Source: Bacteroidales bacterium
GTDB lineage: Bacteria > Bacteroidota > Bacteroidia > Bacteroidales > Lentimicrobiaceae
Reading direction: 5' to 3'
Assembly: GCA_016705005.1 (NCBI GenBank)
Contig: JADIZB010000001.1
Location: 496,001 to 560,000, forward strand
DNA: 64,000 bases
Below are positions 51,901 to 60,872 of the stretch, in pieces. Numbering within the stretch: position 1 is the stretch's first letter; each line of letters opens with the position of its first letter. Both the position numbers and the translations under genes were made by a program. The notes beneath the pieces are model-generated. The model was not told where the DNA came from. It searched no databases and saw only the letters and a list, made by a program, of their open reading frames with translations.

Positions 51901-53697
51901 TTATAAGGTAATCCCCATTTGCCTCATGAGGAAAGTCGCATTCATGTTCTGTGCAATGCCTTGCTTTAGCTTGTAATCGAAATGTAATTCTTCACCTGCG
52001 ATTTCAGCTTCAAAACAATAGTTGATGACATCTTCAGGAAAACTATTGAACAGTTTCCCAAGTTCCAGATCGTGTGTGGCAATAAATCCTGCGGCACCAA
52101 GGCCAATCAGTTGTGTAAGTAATGCTTTGGATCCGGCTTGCTTGTCGGCCGAATTTGTTCCCTTAAGGATCTCATCCAGTAACACGAACAATTCTTCACC
52201 TCTGTTAAGCCTGTCGATCAGGTCTTTGAGACGCAATAATTCAGCATAAAAATAGGACTGGTTCGTACTGAGTGAATCTGTTGTTCTCAGGCTGGTATAA
52301 ACAGGTGCCGGATAACACACAAAGGAGGTGGCACAAACAGGTGCTCCGGTTAAAGCCAGTACCATATTCACCCCGACTGTCCTGAGATAAGTGCTCTTAC
52401 CGGCCATATTGGCACCGGTCACAACATTGAATTGTCTGCGGTGGGTAACCGAAATGTAATTATTTATCCTGTGCCTGGCCGGGATAAGTGGATGACCGGC
52501 ATTTTCCGCGAGGATAACAAACCGGTCAGTCACAATATCAGGAAAAACAAAACCAGGATTTGCATAAGTAAGCGACCCCAATGAGGCTAAAGATTCTGTA
52601 TCAGCCAATACATCAAACCAGAGGGGGAGACTTTCTCTGTGTTCTTTCTGCCAATGCTCCAATCGTCTCATCTGCCTGATGTCCCAAAGCAGGTAAACAT
52701 TCAGAACGAACCCTGCCAGGATGTTCAGCCGGGTATCCAGTGATGCAGTGATCTTCCCGAGTTTCTGTATTCCGGAACTGGCAGGCAGAGTACCTGATTT
52801 AAGTTTCTTAACGAGCTCGGTCAGATATTCCGATGAAAATCCCGCATCTTCAATCATCCTGAACCGGATTGAATACTTTTGAAGCAGTTCAACTTTTTTT
52901 GACAGCATGACATGCCTGCGGTTAACTGCTTTGGTATGAAACCCTGTGACTGCCATAGGAATAACAAGATATAGCAGGAAAAGCTGAGCAGGTATTATCC
53001 CCAGAATAAAACAAGAAGTAGCGGTGAAAGAAGCTATCGGGATCAGGATTTGGGCTATCCTGAAAAAGAATGATGTGAAAAGGGGTTCGCTCACGAGCCA
53101 GTCGTACAGAAGTTCCAGATCTTTCTTTTCTTCTCCTGCATCCATACCATGGGATCGTAAATATATACGCCATTCAGGCATTTCAGCCACTTCAGCAACC
53201 GCTTCCTGTCTGCTTACAATCTCTTGCCTGTTTTGCAGAGGTGTCTTAAGCCAGGAAGCTAACCTACTCTTACCTGAAAAAGTCGCTGTCCTGTTTAAAG
53301 CCTGAAATAGCGAATCATTCCCGAAAACATCAAGGTCGGCAGTAAAAATATGGTCAGAATCATTGAATTCTTTTCCTCCGTCAAATGAACTGTACTGTCC
53401 GTTCAAAGCTTCCTTTTCATGAGTTAGTGCTGCAATACAGTTATCATTGAATCTCTTCCTGATAACTGATTTTTCATGGATTATCACGAGAACAATAAAA
53501 ACGGCAAGTAACAAGGATGCCGGTATCCACCAAAAGGGATTATAGACAATGGCCATCGGAATGGCAGGGAGAAAGAGTAAAAATGAAAAAAAACGGGACA
53601 GTGAGAAATACCGCGCATTCCTCACTAATCTCAGGTTTAGCTTGAGCTTGTCTTCCAGCATTGCTGCATATACACCTCCGCGACCTGACTCAATCAT
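51901..53697 (-). CDS. MutS-family ATPase with N-terminal membrane helices
   Basis: The 598-residue protein has one or two hydrophobic helices near the start (FLLFLPAIPMAIVYNPFWWIPASLLL) and again around residue 210-255. The C-terminal half is a MutS domain V ATPase: Walker A GANMAGKSTYLRTV, the ST-loop TDSLSTNQSYFYAELL, Walker B LFVLLDEILKGTN and FIATHDLELGKL. MutS1 mismatch-binding domains are absent. This is a Bacteroidota family near MutS, and a role in mismatch repair is not shown. It overlaps the upstream CYTH gene by four bases. Confidence 0.87.
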   Translation of the reverse strand: MIESGRGGVYAAMLEDKLKLNLRLVRNARYFSLSRFFSFLLFLPAIPMAIVYNPFWWIPASLLLAVFIVLVIIHEKSVIRKRFNDNCIAALTHEKEALNGQYSSFDGGKEFNDSDHIFTADLDVFGNDSLFQALNRTATFSGKSRLASWLKTPLQNRQEIVSRQEAVAEVAEMPEWRIYLRSHGMDAGEEKKDLELLYDWLVSEPLFTSFFFRIAQILIPIASFTATSCFILGIIPAQLFLLYLVIPMAVTGFHTKAVNRRHVMLSKKVELLQKYSIRFRMIEDAGFSSEYLTELVKKLKSGTLPASSGIQKLGKITASLDTRLNILAGFVLNVYLLWDIRQMRRLEHWQKEHRESLPLWFDVLADTESLASLGSLTYANPGFVFPDIVTDRFVILAENAGHPLIPARHRINNYISVTHRRQFNVVTGANMAGKSTYLRTVGVNMVLALTGAPVCATSFVCYPAPVYTSLRTTDSLSTNQSYFYAELLRLKDLIDRLNRGEELFVLLDEILKGTNSADKQAGSKALLTQLIGLGAAGFIATHDLELGKLFNSFPEDVINYCFEAEIAGEELHFDYKLKQGIAQNMNATFLMRQMGITL

Positions 53698-54164
53698 TTA
53701 TTCCAGCCATTAAATGGGTTTGTGGAAAGGCTGGAGTTCAGGTATTCCGTCTTATTGGTCACTTCAACGCCTACCCATTCAGGCTTAATAAACGATTGAT
53801 TCTCACTTGTAACTTCAATCTCAGCAGTAATCAATCCGGCATTTTCACCTAAAAACTCATCGACCTCCCAATAAAAACCCTGATATGGTACCCTGTATCT
53901 CAGTTTCTCAATAATTCTTCCGTTGCACAATTCACTCAACATCTCTTCCGCATCATTCAACGGAATTTCATATTCAAATTCCTTGCGGATCAGGTTGGAA
54001 ACCCTTGCTTTCACTGTAATGAATCCTCTGGCTCCGGCTATCCTGACCCGGATTGTTTTTCCTTTCAGAATGGAGAGATACCCCTGTCTGTATCTGACAG
54101 GTTCTGCAAGGCTTCTGAATATGGTTGATGTTACCAGGAATTTATGTTCTATCTCCAGTGCCAT
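53694..54164 (-). CDS. CYTH-domain protein
   Basis: The 156-residue protein starts with MALEIEHKFLV, the ExExK motif (Glu4, Glu6, Lys8) of the CYTH superfamily, which hydrolyses triphosphates using metals, and continues with basic and acidic strands (RQGYLSI, TIRVRIAGARGFITVKAR, FYWEVDEFLGENAGLITAEIEV). Known members act as class IV adenylyl cyclase, thiamine triphosphatase or inorganic triphosphatase. The four-base overlap with the MutS-like gene suggests coupled translation, but no shared function is known. Confidence 0.88.
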   Translation of the reverse strand: MALEIEHKFLVTSTIFRSLAEPVRYRQGYLSILKGKTIRVRIAGARGFITVKARVSNLIRKEFEYEIPLNDAEEMLSELCNGRIIEKLRYRVPYQGFYWEVDEFLGENAGLITAEIEVTSENQSFIKPEWVGVEVTNKTEYLNSSLSTNPFNGWNK

Positions 54165-54268
54165 AAGAAAAATATATGGTGAACTATGATTAATGAGAAA
54201 CGATCTTTCGTATAAAAAATGCTGTTTGCAGAATTATAAGCAATACTGTTGTCTGTGAATTGAAGTTT

Positions 54269-54298
54269 AAAAACAGGGCCCGGAATACCAGGCCCTGT
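54269..54298 (-). terminator. Intrinsic terminator after S46 peptidase copy 2
   Basis: On the minus strand ACAGGGCC (54298-54291) pairs with GGCCCTGT (54280-54273) around a ten-base loop and is followed by a run of T. It lies just after the stop codon of the S46 gene. Confidence 0.88.
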
Positions 54299-54309
54299 AA
54301 TAATTGAAT

Positions 54310-56517
54310 CTAGTTTACAGATTTCGTTTCCATAGGAGCCATCAAAGCTTCAGCAGCAGGTTTTATCCTTTCCTTCGGAGCGATCGTCAGTTCTTTGATA
54401 ATATTACCGGCACCGGCAAACTTATCAATGATAAAAAGTACATACCTGATATCGACGCTGATAGTACGCTGTAATTCCGGTTCGAATGCAATATCACCAC
54501 TCATGGCTTCCCAGTTTCCATCAAAAGCAAGCCCGATGAGTTCGCCCTTTCCGTTCAACACCGGACTACCTGAATTACCTCCGGTGATGTCGGTGGTTGA
54601 AAGGAAAGCGACAGGCATTTCACCGTTTACACCGTATTCTCCAAAATCCTTCTTTTCGTAAAGTTCTTTTAACCTGGCAGGAACAACAAACTCCCAATTG
54701 TCGGGATCTTCCTTTTCCATAATGCCTTTCATGGTAGTATAGTAACTGTAGTGAACCGCATCGGCAGGGTAGTAGTCCAGTATTTTACCATAGGTCAGAC
54801 GCATGGTTGAATTGGCGTTGGGATAAAACTTCCGGTTAGGCTGCATCTCGCGTAAACCAGCAATAAAGAGTCGGTTTCCCCTGTCAACCAAGTCGTTCGG
54901 AGCATCCATCATTTTCTGGTTTTCCCTGTATTTTTCAATCATCACTTTCATCAGGTTGTAAGCCGGATCTTTCTCAAGTGCCTTCAGCGATGGTTTTCCC
55001 AGAAAAGCATCCACTTTCTGCTTGTCGGCAAATATTGATTTGCTGAAGATGTTGTTTCCGATTTTCGTGAAATCGTTTTTATATTTTGATACCAGTTCCC
55101 TGAAAGCTGCGGGTTGCTGTTCTGCCGGAACATTTTCATAATACATTTCAAGCATGGCTATCAGTAACTTCCTGTCAGTCGGTGTATTATAATTTTTGAA
55201 GTGCTTTTCAACACTTTTTCTCAGATTTTCCTGCAATCTGGACATTCTTTCCGGAGAGGGCTGTTCTGTTTTTAATTCGCTGGCGAGTGATGAGAATGAC
55301 TGAGCCAGGGTCATGATTTCGGCTCCTCTTACTATAGATTCCACAAAATACCAGCGTTGCAGGGTATAATCACCGATGGTTTTATAAGCCGATTCAATAT
55401 CGGTGAGTGCGGTTCCGTATTTCTCCTTGCGGGAAGCATCACCGTTCATCCAGTTTGAGAAATCTGCTTCAATTTTTTGTTTATCTTCCAGTACCTTCAG
55501 TCTCTTTAATCCCCTCGTCTGGCCGATAAAGTATTTCCAGTAATTTGATATCTGGGCATATTTCGAAGCATACTTAATACTCACTTCACGGTCTGCATCC
55601 ATATCCTGACGCATAATACCAAGTTTTTTTTCACGAATTTTAACAATGGTCGGATTGCTGGTTTCAATGGCCAGTTTAACGCCCCATGAAGTCAGATAAC
55701 GGTCGGTACTACCCGGATATCCCATAATCATGGCAAAGTCTCCCTTTTCATATCCGCTCACAGAAACCGGGAGATGATGCTTAGGTTTTAAAGGAACATT
55801 GCTTTTAGAAATGTCTGCTGGTTTGCCATCTGCATCAGCATAAACCCTGAAAAGGGAAAAGTCGCCCGTATGACGTGGCCACATCCAGTTATCAGTGTCG
55901 GCACCAAACTTACCAATGGATGACGGGGGTGCACCAACCAGTCTGACATCACGAAAAACCTCGTAAACAAAGAGATAAAATTCATTACCATTAAAAAAAC
56001 CAGCAACTCTGGCTTCATAACCGGTTCCCTTTGTGGCATCATTCTGGATGCTTTTTGACAATTCAGCAATTTTTGCATTGCGGTCTGCCTCTGTCATCTT
56101 ATCGGTGAGTTGGGCCAGAATGGTCTGGGTTACATCTTCTATCCGCACAAGAAAACGGGCTGTGAGTCCTTCATTGGGCAACTCCTCATTCATGTTCATT
56201 GCCCAGAATCCATCGGCGAGGTAGTCATGATCGATGGTACTGTGCGATTGTATTGAACCATAACCACAATGGTGGTTGGTCAATACCAGACCCTGATTGC
56301 TGATCAGTTCGCCGGTGCATCCATTGCCAAACTGAATAATTGCATCTTTAAGGCTGGAATGATTTACACTGTAGATCTCTTCAGGTGTAAGTTTCAGTCC
56401 TTCCTTCTGCATGTCAACATAATTAAGCCGCTCAATAAAGAGGGGCAGCCACATACCTTCATCGGCTCGTGACAAGCCGGCAGTAAGTACAAAAAATAAA
56501 ATCAGTATTTTTTTCAT
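54310..56517 (-). CDS. S46 family dipeptidyl-peptidase (DPP7 type), copy 2
   Basis: The 735-residue enzyme has a short signal peptide (KKILILFFVLTAGLSRA) and all triad motifs: TNHHCGYGSI (His), DTDNWMWPRHTGDFSLF (Asp) and GGNSGSPVLNGKGELIG (Ser). The specificity residue 18 after the Ser is again Gly (AFDGNW), so both S46 proteins look DPP7-like rather than DPP11-like. Large parts are nearly identical to copy 1 (for example the last conserved block around DGNWEAMSGDIAFEPELQR), so the two are paralogues within about 12 kb. Confidence 0.95.
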   Translation of the reverse strand: MKKILILFFVLTAGLSRADEGMWLPLFIERLNYVDMQKEGLKLTPEEIYSVNHSSLKDAIIQFGNGCTGELISNQGLVLTNHHCGYGSIQSHSTIDHDYLADGFWAMNMNEELPNEGLTARFLVRIEDVTQTILAQLTDKMTEADRNAKIAELSKSIQNDATKGTGYEARVAGFFNGNEFYLFVYEVFRDVRLVGAPPSSIGKFGADTDNWMWPRHTGDFSLFRVYADADGKPADISKSNVPLKPKHHLPVSVSGYEKGDFAMIMGYPGSTDRYLTSWGVKLAIETSNPTIVKIREKKLGIMRQDMDADREVSIKYASKYAQISNYWKYFIGQTRGLKRLKVLEDKQKIEADFSNWMNGDASRKEKYGTALTDIESAYKTIGDYTLQRWYFVESIVRGAEIMTLAQSFSSLASELKTEQPSPERMSRLQENLRKSVEKHFKNYNTPTDRKLLIAMLEMYYENVPAEQQPAAFRELVSKYKNDFTKIGNNIFSKSIFADKQKVDAFLGKPSLKALEKDPAYNLMKVMIEKYRENQKMMDAPNDLVDRGNRLFIAGLREMQPNRKFYPNANSTMRLTYGKILDYYPADAVHYSYYTTMKGIMEKEDPDNWEFVVPARLKELYEKKDFGEYGVNGEMPVAFLSTTDITGGNSGSPVLNGKGELIGLAFDGNWEAMSGDIAFEPELQRTISVDIRYVLFIIDKFAGAGNIIKELTIAPKERIKPAAEALMAPMETKSVN

Positions 56518-56540
56518 TTTACAATTGGTGTTGGTTCCTA

Positions 56541-57632
56541 TTACACGAATTTTTCTCCTTTTTCTATCATCACATCATTCACAAACTGGCGGATCTGCTG
56601 TTCGTCACCTTTCCGGCAAACCAGCAATATTCCTTCATCCTCCACCACAATATAATCGTCGAGGCCCTGCAAAACAACCAGTTTTTCCTTTGGCATGTTC
56701 ACAATGCAATTTCGGCTGTCGTACATCAGTACATTCTGCCCCACGATAGCGTTTGCATTTTCATCCTTTTGCCGGGTATCATACAGCGATCCCCATGTTC
56801 CAAGATCGCTCCACCCGAAGTCGGACGACAGAACATACACATCCCCGGCTTTTTCCATTACACCATAGTCGATCGAAATACTTTTACATACAGCATAGGT
56901 CTGCTTAATGAAAGTGTCTTCCTGTTCCGTACCATACTTTCCGATGCCCTCCCTGAACAATTGATCAATTTCAGGCAGATGCTTCTCGAAGGCCGCCATT
57001 ATGGTTTTCAGTTTCCAGATAAAAATACCCGAATTCCATAGGAAATCTCCACTGGAAAGAAATTCTCTGGCCATTTCAAGCTGCGGTTTCTCGGTAAAGG
57101 TTTTAACTTTCTTTATCCTGAAGTCAGTCCTGCATGTGATTCCTTCGTCAAATTGAATGTATCCGTAACCGGTATCAGGTCTGCTTGGCTGAATCCCCAA
57201 TGTAAGCAACCAGTCGTTCTTTTCTGATGCATCCAGTGCAGCAGTGATTACCTCTGTAAAAATGTCTTCCTTCAGGATAATATGATCGGAGGGGGCTACC
57301 ACCACATTGGCTTCCGGATTTTCAAGATGTATACGATAATTGGCATAGGCAATACATGGAGCAGTATTCCGGCGCGAAGGCTCACACAATACCTGTGACT
57401 CTCCAATGGCAGGCAACTGATCCAGTACCTGCTTCTTATAAATCTCATTAGTAACTATATAAATATTCTCAGCCGGACAAACTTTCCGGAACCTGTTAAA
57501 AGTTGACTGAATCAGCGTCTCACCGGTTCCCAGAATGTCGATGAACTGTTTCGGATGGTTCTGACGGCTCATGGGCCAGAATCGGGCTCCAATACCACCG
57601 GCCATTATGATACAATAGTTGTTTTTATTCAT
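56541..57632 (-). CDS. manC: Mannose-1-phosphate guanylyltransferase
   Basis: The enzyme makes GDP-mannose from mannose-1-phosphate and GTP for polysaccharide and LPS synthesis. The 363-residue protein opens with the signature IMAGGIGARFWPMSRQNHPKQF, has VVAPSDHIILKED and the FTEKP motif, and WNSGIFIWK near residue 190. It is the short form without the fused isomerase domain of bifunctional enzymes. It sits between S46 peptidase copy 2 and the SprT-like gene, all on the minus strand. Confidence 0.93.
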   Translation of the reverse strand: MNKNNYCIIMAGGIGARFWPMSRQNHPKQFIDILGTGETLIQSTFNRFRKVCPAENIYIVTNEIYKKQVLDQLPAIGESQVLCEPSRRNTAPCIAYANYRIHLENPEANVVVAPSDHIILKEDIFTEVITAALDASEKNDWLLTLGIQPSRPDTGYGYIQFDEGITCRTDFRIKKVKTFTEKPQLEMAREFLSSGDFLWNSGIFIWKLKTIMAAFEKHLPEIDQLFREGIGKYGTEQEDTFIKQTYAVCKSISIDYGVMEKAGDVYVLSSDFGWSDLGTWGSLYDTRQKDENANAIVGQNVLMYDSRNCIVNMPKEKLVVLQGLDDYIVVEDEGILLVCRKGDEQQIRQFVNDVMIEKGEKFV

Positions 57633-57672
57633 TGGGTTTGAATTTGGTTACTATTTTCAAAAAAATCAGCTA

Positions 57673-58326
57673 TTAAAAACCTGCCGGTAAATTTGATGCA
57701 CTGTTGCCACTCTCAACCTGAAGGATTTCGGCGAGGGGACTGAAAAGATAGATCCGTTTATTATTGAGGCACACACAACGATAACGTTTTCTTAACTTAA
57801 CTCCCCTCCTGAAAACACGACCATCAGGAAGTGCAAACAGAGCTTCATCGGGCAGATCACTGACCAGGGTTTTGCCACTGGCATCATCATATCTGCGCAA
57901 AGCGTTGGCCAGGGGAGCATATGCTGTACTGGATGCTGAAGGATTTTTCAGATAGTCAGTAAATGGCTGAAGGATATCATCAGGCAACAGACCCGGCTGC
58001 AGAAATGGACGGGACAAAAGACGGTAAGTACTTTTCCATTGCTCTCCATGCGGTTTCAGTCTTCTACCGGAAGCTAAAAACAACTCAGCATGGGCCATCT
58101 CATGAATCAATGTTATCAGAAAGCTGTATTGGTTCAGATCGTGATTGATTGTAATACGGGGATGAACCAGCGAACTTCCGCCACGAAAATCACCCAGTTT
58201 TGAACGCCTGGACCTGGTAATACGCAGGACAACACGATGGTTGCCGAACCATTCAGTAACCAACCCGGAACATCCCGATGGCAGGTAACCTGAAAGCACA
58301 TCATTCAATGTTTTACCTTGCGTCAT
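57673..58326 (-). CDS. SprT-like zinc metalloprotein
   Basis: The 217-residue protein has an SprT-like domain with the zinc motif LITLIHEMAHAELF (His75, Glu76, His79) and a following HGEQWKSTYRLL third ligand. The C-terminal 70 residues hold basic strands (FRRGVKLRKRYRCVCLNNKRIYLF), as in the SprT family. SprT/Spartan proteins elsewhere remove DNA-protein cross-links, but this bacterial group has no shown substrate. It overlaps the small lipoprotein gene by 14 bases. Confidence 0.85.
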   Translation of the reverse strand: MTQGKTLNDVLSGYLPSGCSGLVTEWFGNHRVVLRITRSRRSKLGDFRGGSSLVHPRITINHDLNQYSFLITLIHEMAHAELFLASGRRLKPHGEQWKSTYRLLSRPFLQPGLLPDDILQPFTDYLKNPSASSTAYAPLANALRRYDDASGKTLVSDLPDEALFALPDGRVFRRGVKLRKRYRCVCLNNKRIYLFSPLAEILQVESGNSASNLPAGF

Positions 58327-58501
58327 TCAGACTCAGCATTGTCTTATTGGTGTCCTTTGCCTTGTTATAACACCCGCAATCGCGCGAGCGTTTGGCTGAT
58401 TTGTATTTATTCTGCTTATACGGTGGTGTTGAACAGGATGCAGAAATAAATAGTAATGCGAAGGCCATCAGTATTAGCCTCGATGAGTTCATCGCTTTCA
58501 T
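58313..58501 (-). CDS. Small lipoprotein
   Basis: The 62-residue protein has a lipoprotein signal with lipobox FISASC and a short mature part (STPPYKQNKYKSAKRSRDCG, then CYNKAKDTNKTMLSLNDAR). The basic SAKRSRDCGC stretch looks characteristic, but I cannot name a function. The second Met (58492) could also start it. It is the first gene of the minus-strand pair with the SprT-like gene. Confidence 0.7.
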   Translation of the reverse strand: MKAMNSSRLILMAFALLFISASCSTPPYKQNKYKSAKRSRDCGCYNKAKDTNKTMLSLNDAR

Positions 58502-58815
58502 TCTGAGGTTGATTTTTAGGTTTTTAGAACTCCAAAAATAGTAAAAATGGCAGGTATAGTTTCAAAATATTGAAATTAAAAGAGGTTTCAACGACGTGTT
58601 TACCATGTCTTCAAATAAAAAGCCTTCTAAACCGGATATCTACACCCGCAATTTTCGGTTTTCGTGTAATTAAATCAGTATAATTACCCATTGATCTTTA
58701 TATATATGTAAAGTATATTTACAAGTTGTTTACATTACTTCCGGTTTCCCCAAAACTACAGGATGATAAAACAAAACTGAATCATTTATTGAACACAAAC
58801 CCAAAATCAAACGAC
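58502..58815. other. Divergent 314-base gap with an AT-rich palindrome
   Basis: The region lies between divergent genes. TGTAAA (58707-58712) and TTTACA (58718-58723) form a six-base inverted repeat with a five-base spacer, and a TGTTTACA follows at 58727. It could be an operator for the downstream lipoprotein gene, but no partner regulator is known. Confidence 0.35.
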
Positions 58816-59869
58816 ATGAGAAAAAGAATCAGAAATTTCATTTTACTCCTGCTGGCAGTTCCTCTACTGCTAATCAGTTGCGCAAAAAACGACACTGTTG
58901 AAAAGCAGGAGGTCATTGGCGATTCCAACAATAACCTGTTCAAAACAGACATCATTTATTGTGGCAGTCCTGTTATTTCACAAATGACCGACTTCGAGCA
59001 GACAATGTCTCCGGCTACCATTTCCATTGGAAATGATCAAGCCACCCTTCTGATAAAATATCAGCTTGACGATCCGGAATGGTATATTTATCACGCAGCT
59101 CTTTTTCGCAGGTACTGAGGAGCAGTTATTTACCGGAGGATCCAGTGGCCCTAATGCAGAATCCATCAATCCGGATGGCACAGGTCATTTTTTCCCATGG
59201 AGGTTTCCGTTACAGTCATATCACTCAGCCACAGCCGACATCCACTATAAAGAGTACCTTATCGACCTGACTACACTGCCCGAATGTTTTATGGTTGTAG
59301 CCCATATCCAGATACGCAATGCAGCTGGTGACAGAGCTTATCTGTGGGGCAAAAGCGCCCTGAAAACCCCCGGGTTCTACATTAATTACTGTGTGCAGGA
59401 ATGCCCGCCGCCACCGCCACCGCCACCTTTGGGCGGGTGTGAAACCGGCTATGCATTTGGTTTGTCATATGCCAACTGCTTTCTGACTATTCCCGGAGTA
59501 AATTCAAACAACTGGGGCTGGTCAAACGGACTGTTGGGACCAGGCAACTATACCTGGCCAATGTATGCAGGTGCAGGGCAGTGCAACATAGAAAACGGAA
59601 TCAATGTTGGTACCTTAACTGTGAATTATACGCCTCCCACTGCAACGGTGACTTATTCAGTTCTTGATGGTTATATCCTTAATGCTACCCATCTATATGT
59701 TGGCAACCAGATATTGCCTTTGAAAAACGGAAGGTATACAACCGCTCCCGGGCAGTTCCCGTATAAACACAATAACCTGAATGGCGTTTCCACGGATACA
59801 TATACCATCACTGGTCTTTCAGGCAACATATATGTTGCAGCTCATTCAGAAGTATGCGATGATATCTGA
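58816..59869 (+). CDS. Secreted lipoprotein with Pro-rich linker, interrupted by a frameshift
   Basis: The ATG at 58816 starts a lipoprotein signal (FILLLLAVPLLLISCAK). The first frame runs to 59118 and the second to 59869. They join in a run of five T near 59101-59105: with one T fewer, HAALF continues as AGTEEQLFTGGSSGPN, giving about 350 residues. The second half has a Cys-flanked proline tract (CPPPPPPPPLGGC) and a beta-rich end. I do not recognise the family. The gene has its own terminator and is not in an operon. The break is likely a sequencing or real 1-base insertion in a homopolymer. Confidence 0.7.
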
Positions 59870-59889
59870 ACAGATTAAAGGATCATTAC

Positions 59890-59924
59890 GGAGGCAGGTT
59901 ATTGATAACCTGCCTCCTTTTTTT
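59890..59924 (+). terminator. Intrinsic terminator after the lipoprotein gene
   Basis: GGAGGCAGGTTAT (59890-59902) pairs with ATAACCTGCCTCC (59905-59917) and is followed by seven T residues. Confidence 0.93.
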
Positions 59925-60125
59925 AATTCATCCTGATCATATGCAGACCTGTCATTTCATCCTTCTGAAATATTCAACTTACCGAACAAGCTCAATTTTC
60001 AGGATCACATCTAAAGATTTAAGCTTCAGAGGCAGCTTAACGGTGAAAATGAGAAGAAGACCTGTTTCAGAGAGAGGAAATTTTACAAACAAAATATTAT
60101 CTAAATTAGCAGAAATGTTTCAACC

Positions 60126-60872
60126 GTGATCAGGGGATTTCTTTTTCAGTTAGGCCGTTATATTCTTCTCATCAGGCAGGTTTTCAAACGGCCTGAAAAA
60201 CAGTCAATTTACATCCGTCAGATTATAATCGAGATGGAGAATCTCGGACTCGATTCCCTCGGTATTGTTGCTTTCATTTCTGTTTTCATGGGCGCAGTTT
60301 TGTGTATTCAGATGGCTTTTAATGTTGATACCCCACTGATTCCACTCTATACCATAGGTTTTGCCACACGGCAGAGTGTGGTTCTTGAATTTTCCCCGAC
60401 CATCATCAGCCTGATCCTTGCCGGTAAAGTTGGCTCAAGAATCTCTTCCGAAATAGGCACCATGCGCGTAACCGAACAGATCGATGCCCTTGAAATCATC
60501 GGGATTAACCCGGCAACATATCTGATTTTTCCCAAGATTGTTGCCAGCATGTTCATCAATCCGATCCTGATCATGATGAGTATGATTCTGGCTGTGTTTG
60601 GCGGCTGGTTGGCTGGCTCACTTACCGGACTGGTGCCCAGCAGCGAATACATCTATGGAATCAAGGCATTTTTTGAAGTTTATGATATTTATTATGCACT
60701 CATTAAAGCGGTGGTTTTCGCGTTTCTTATTGTTTCAATTTCAGGATACCATGGTTTTTATACTAAGGGGGGTGCTCTTGAAGTTGGTGCTGCCAGCACC
60801 AAAGGGGTCGTACACAGCAGCATGGCCATCATCGTATTTAATCTGATTCTTACGAAAATCCTTCTTGCATGA
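60126..60872 (+). CDS. mlaE: MlaE-type ABC transporter permease
   Basis: MlaE is the membrane subunit of the Mla system, which moves phospholipids between inner and outer membranes. The 248-residue protein has the family motifs VAFISVFMGAVLCIQMA, AGKVGSRISSEIGTMRVTEQIDALE and ISGYHGFYTKGGALEVG, with five or six hydrophobic helices. The start is a GTG at 60126; the frame upstream is closed close by. It overlaps the ATPase gene by four bases. No MCE-domain MlaD gene lies in the window. Confidence 0.93.
   Translation: MIRGFLFQLGRYILLIRQVFKRPEKQSIYIRQIIIEMENLGLDSLGIVAFISVFMGAVLCIQMAFNVDTPLIPLYTIGFATRQSVVLEFSPTIISLILAGKVGSRISSEIGTMRVTEQIDALEIIGINPATYLIFPKIVASMFINPILIMMSMILAVFGGWLAGSLTGLVPSSEYIYGIKAFFEVYDIYYALIKAVVFAFLIVSISGYHGFYTKGGALEVGAASTKGVVHSSMAIIVFNLILTKILLA

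Noticed and set aside
59902..60129. 75-codon open frame before mlaE
   Set aside because: It begins inside the terminator of the preceding gene and overlaps the GTG start of mlaE; no family resemblance.
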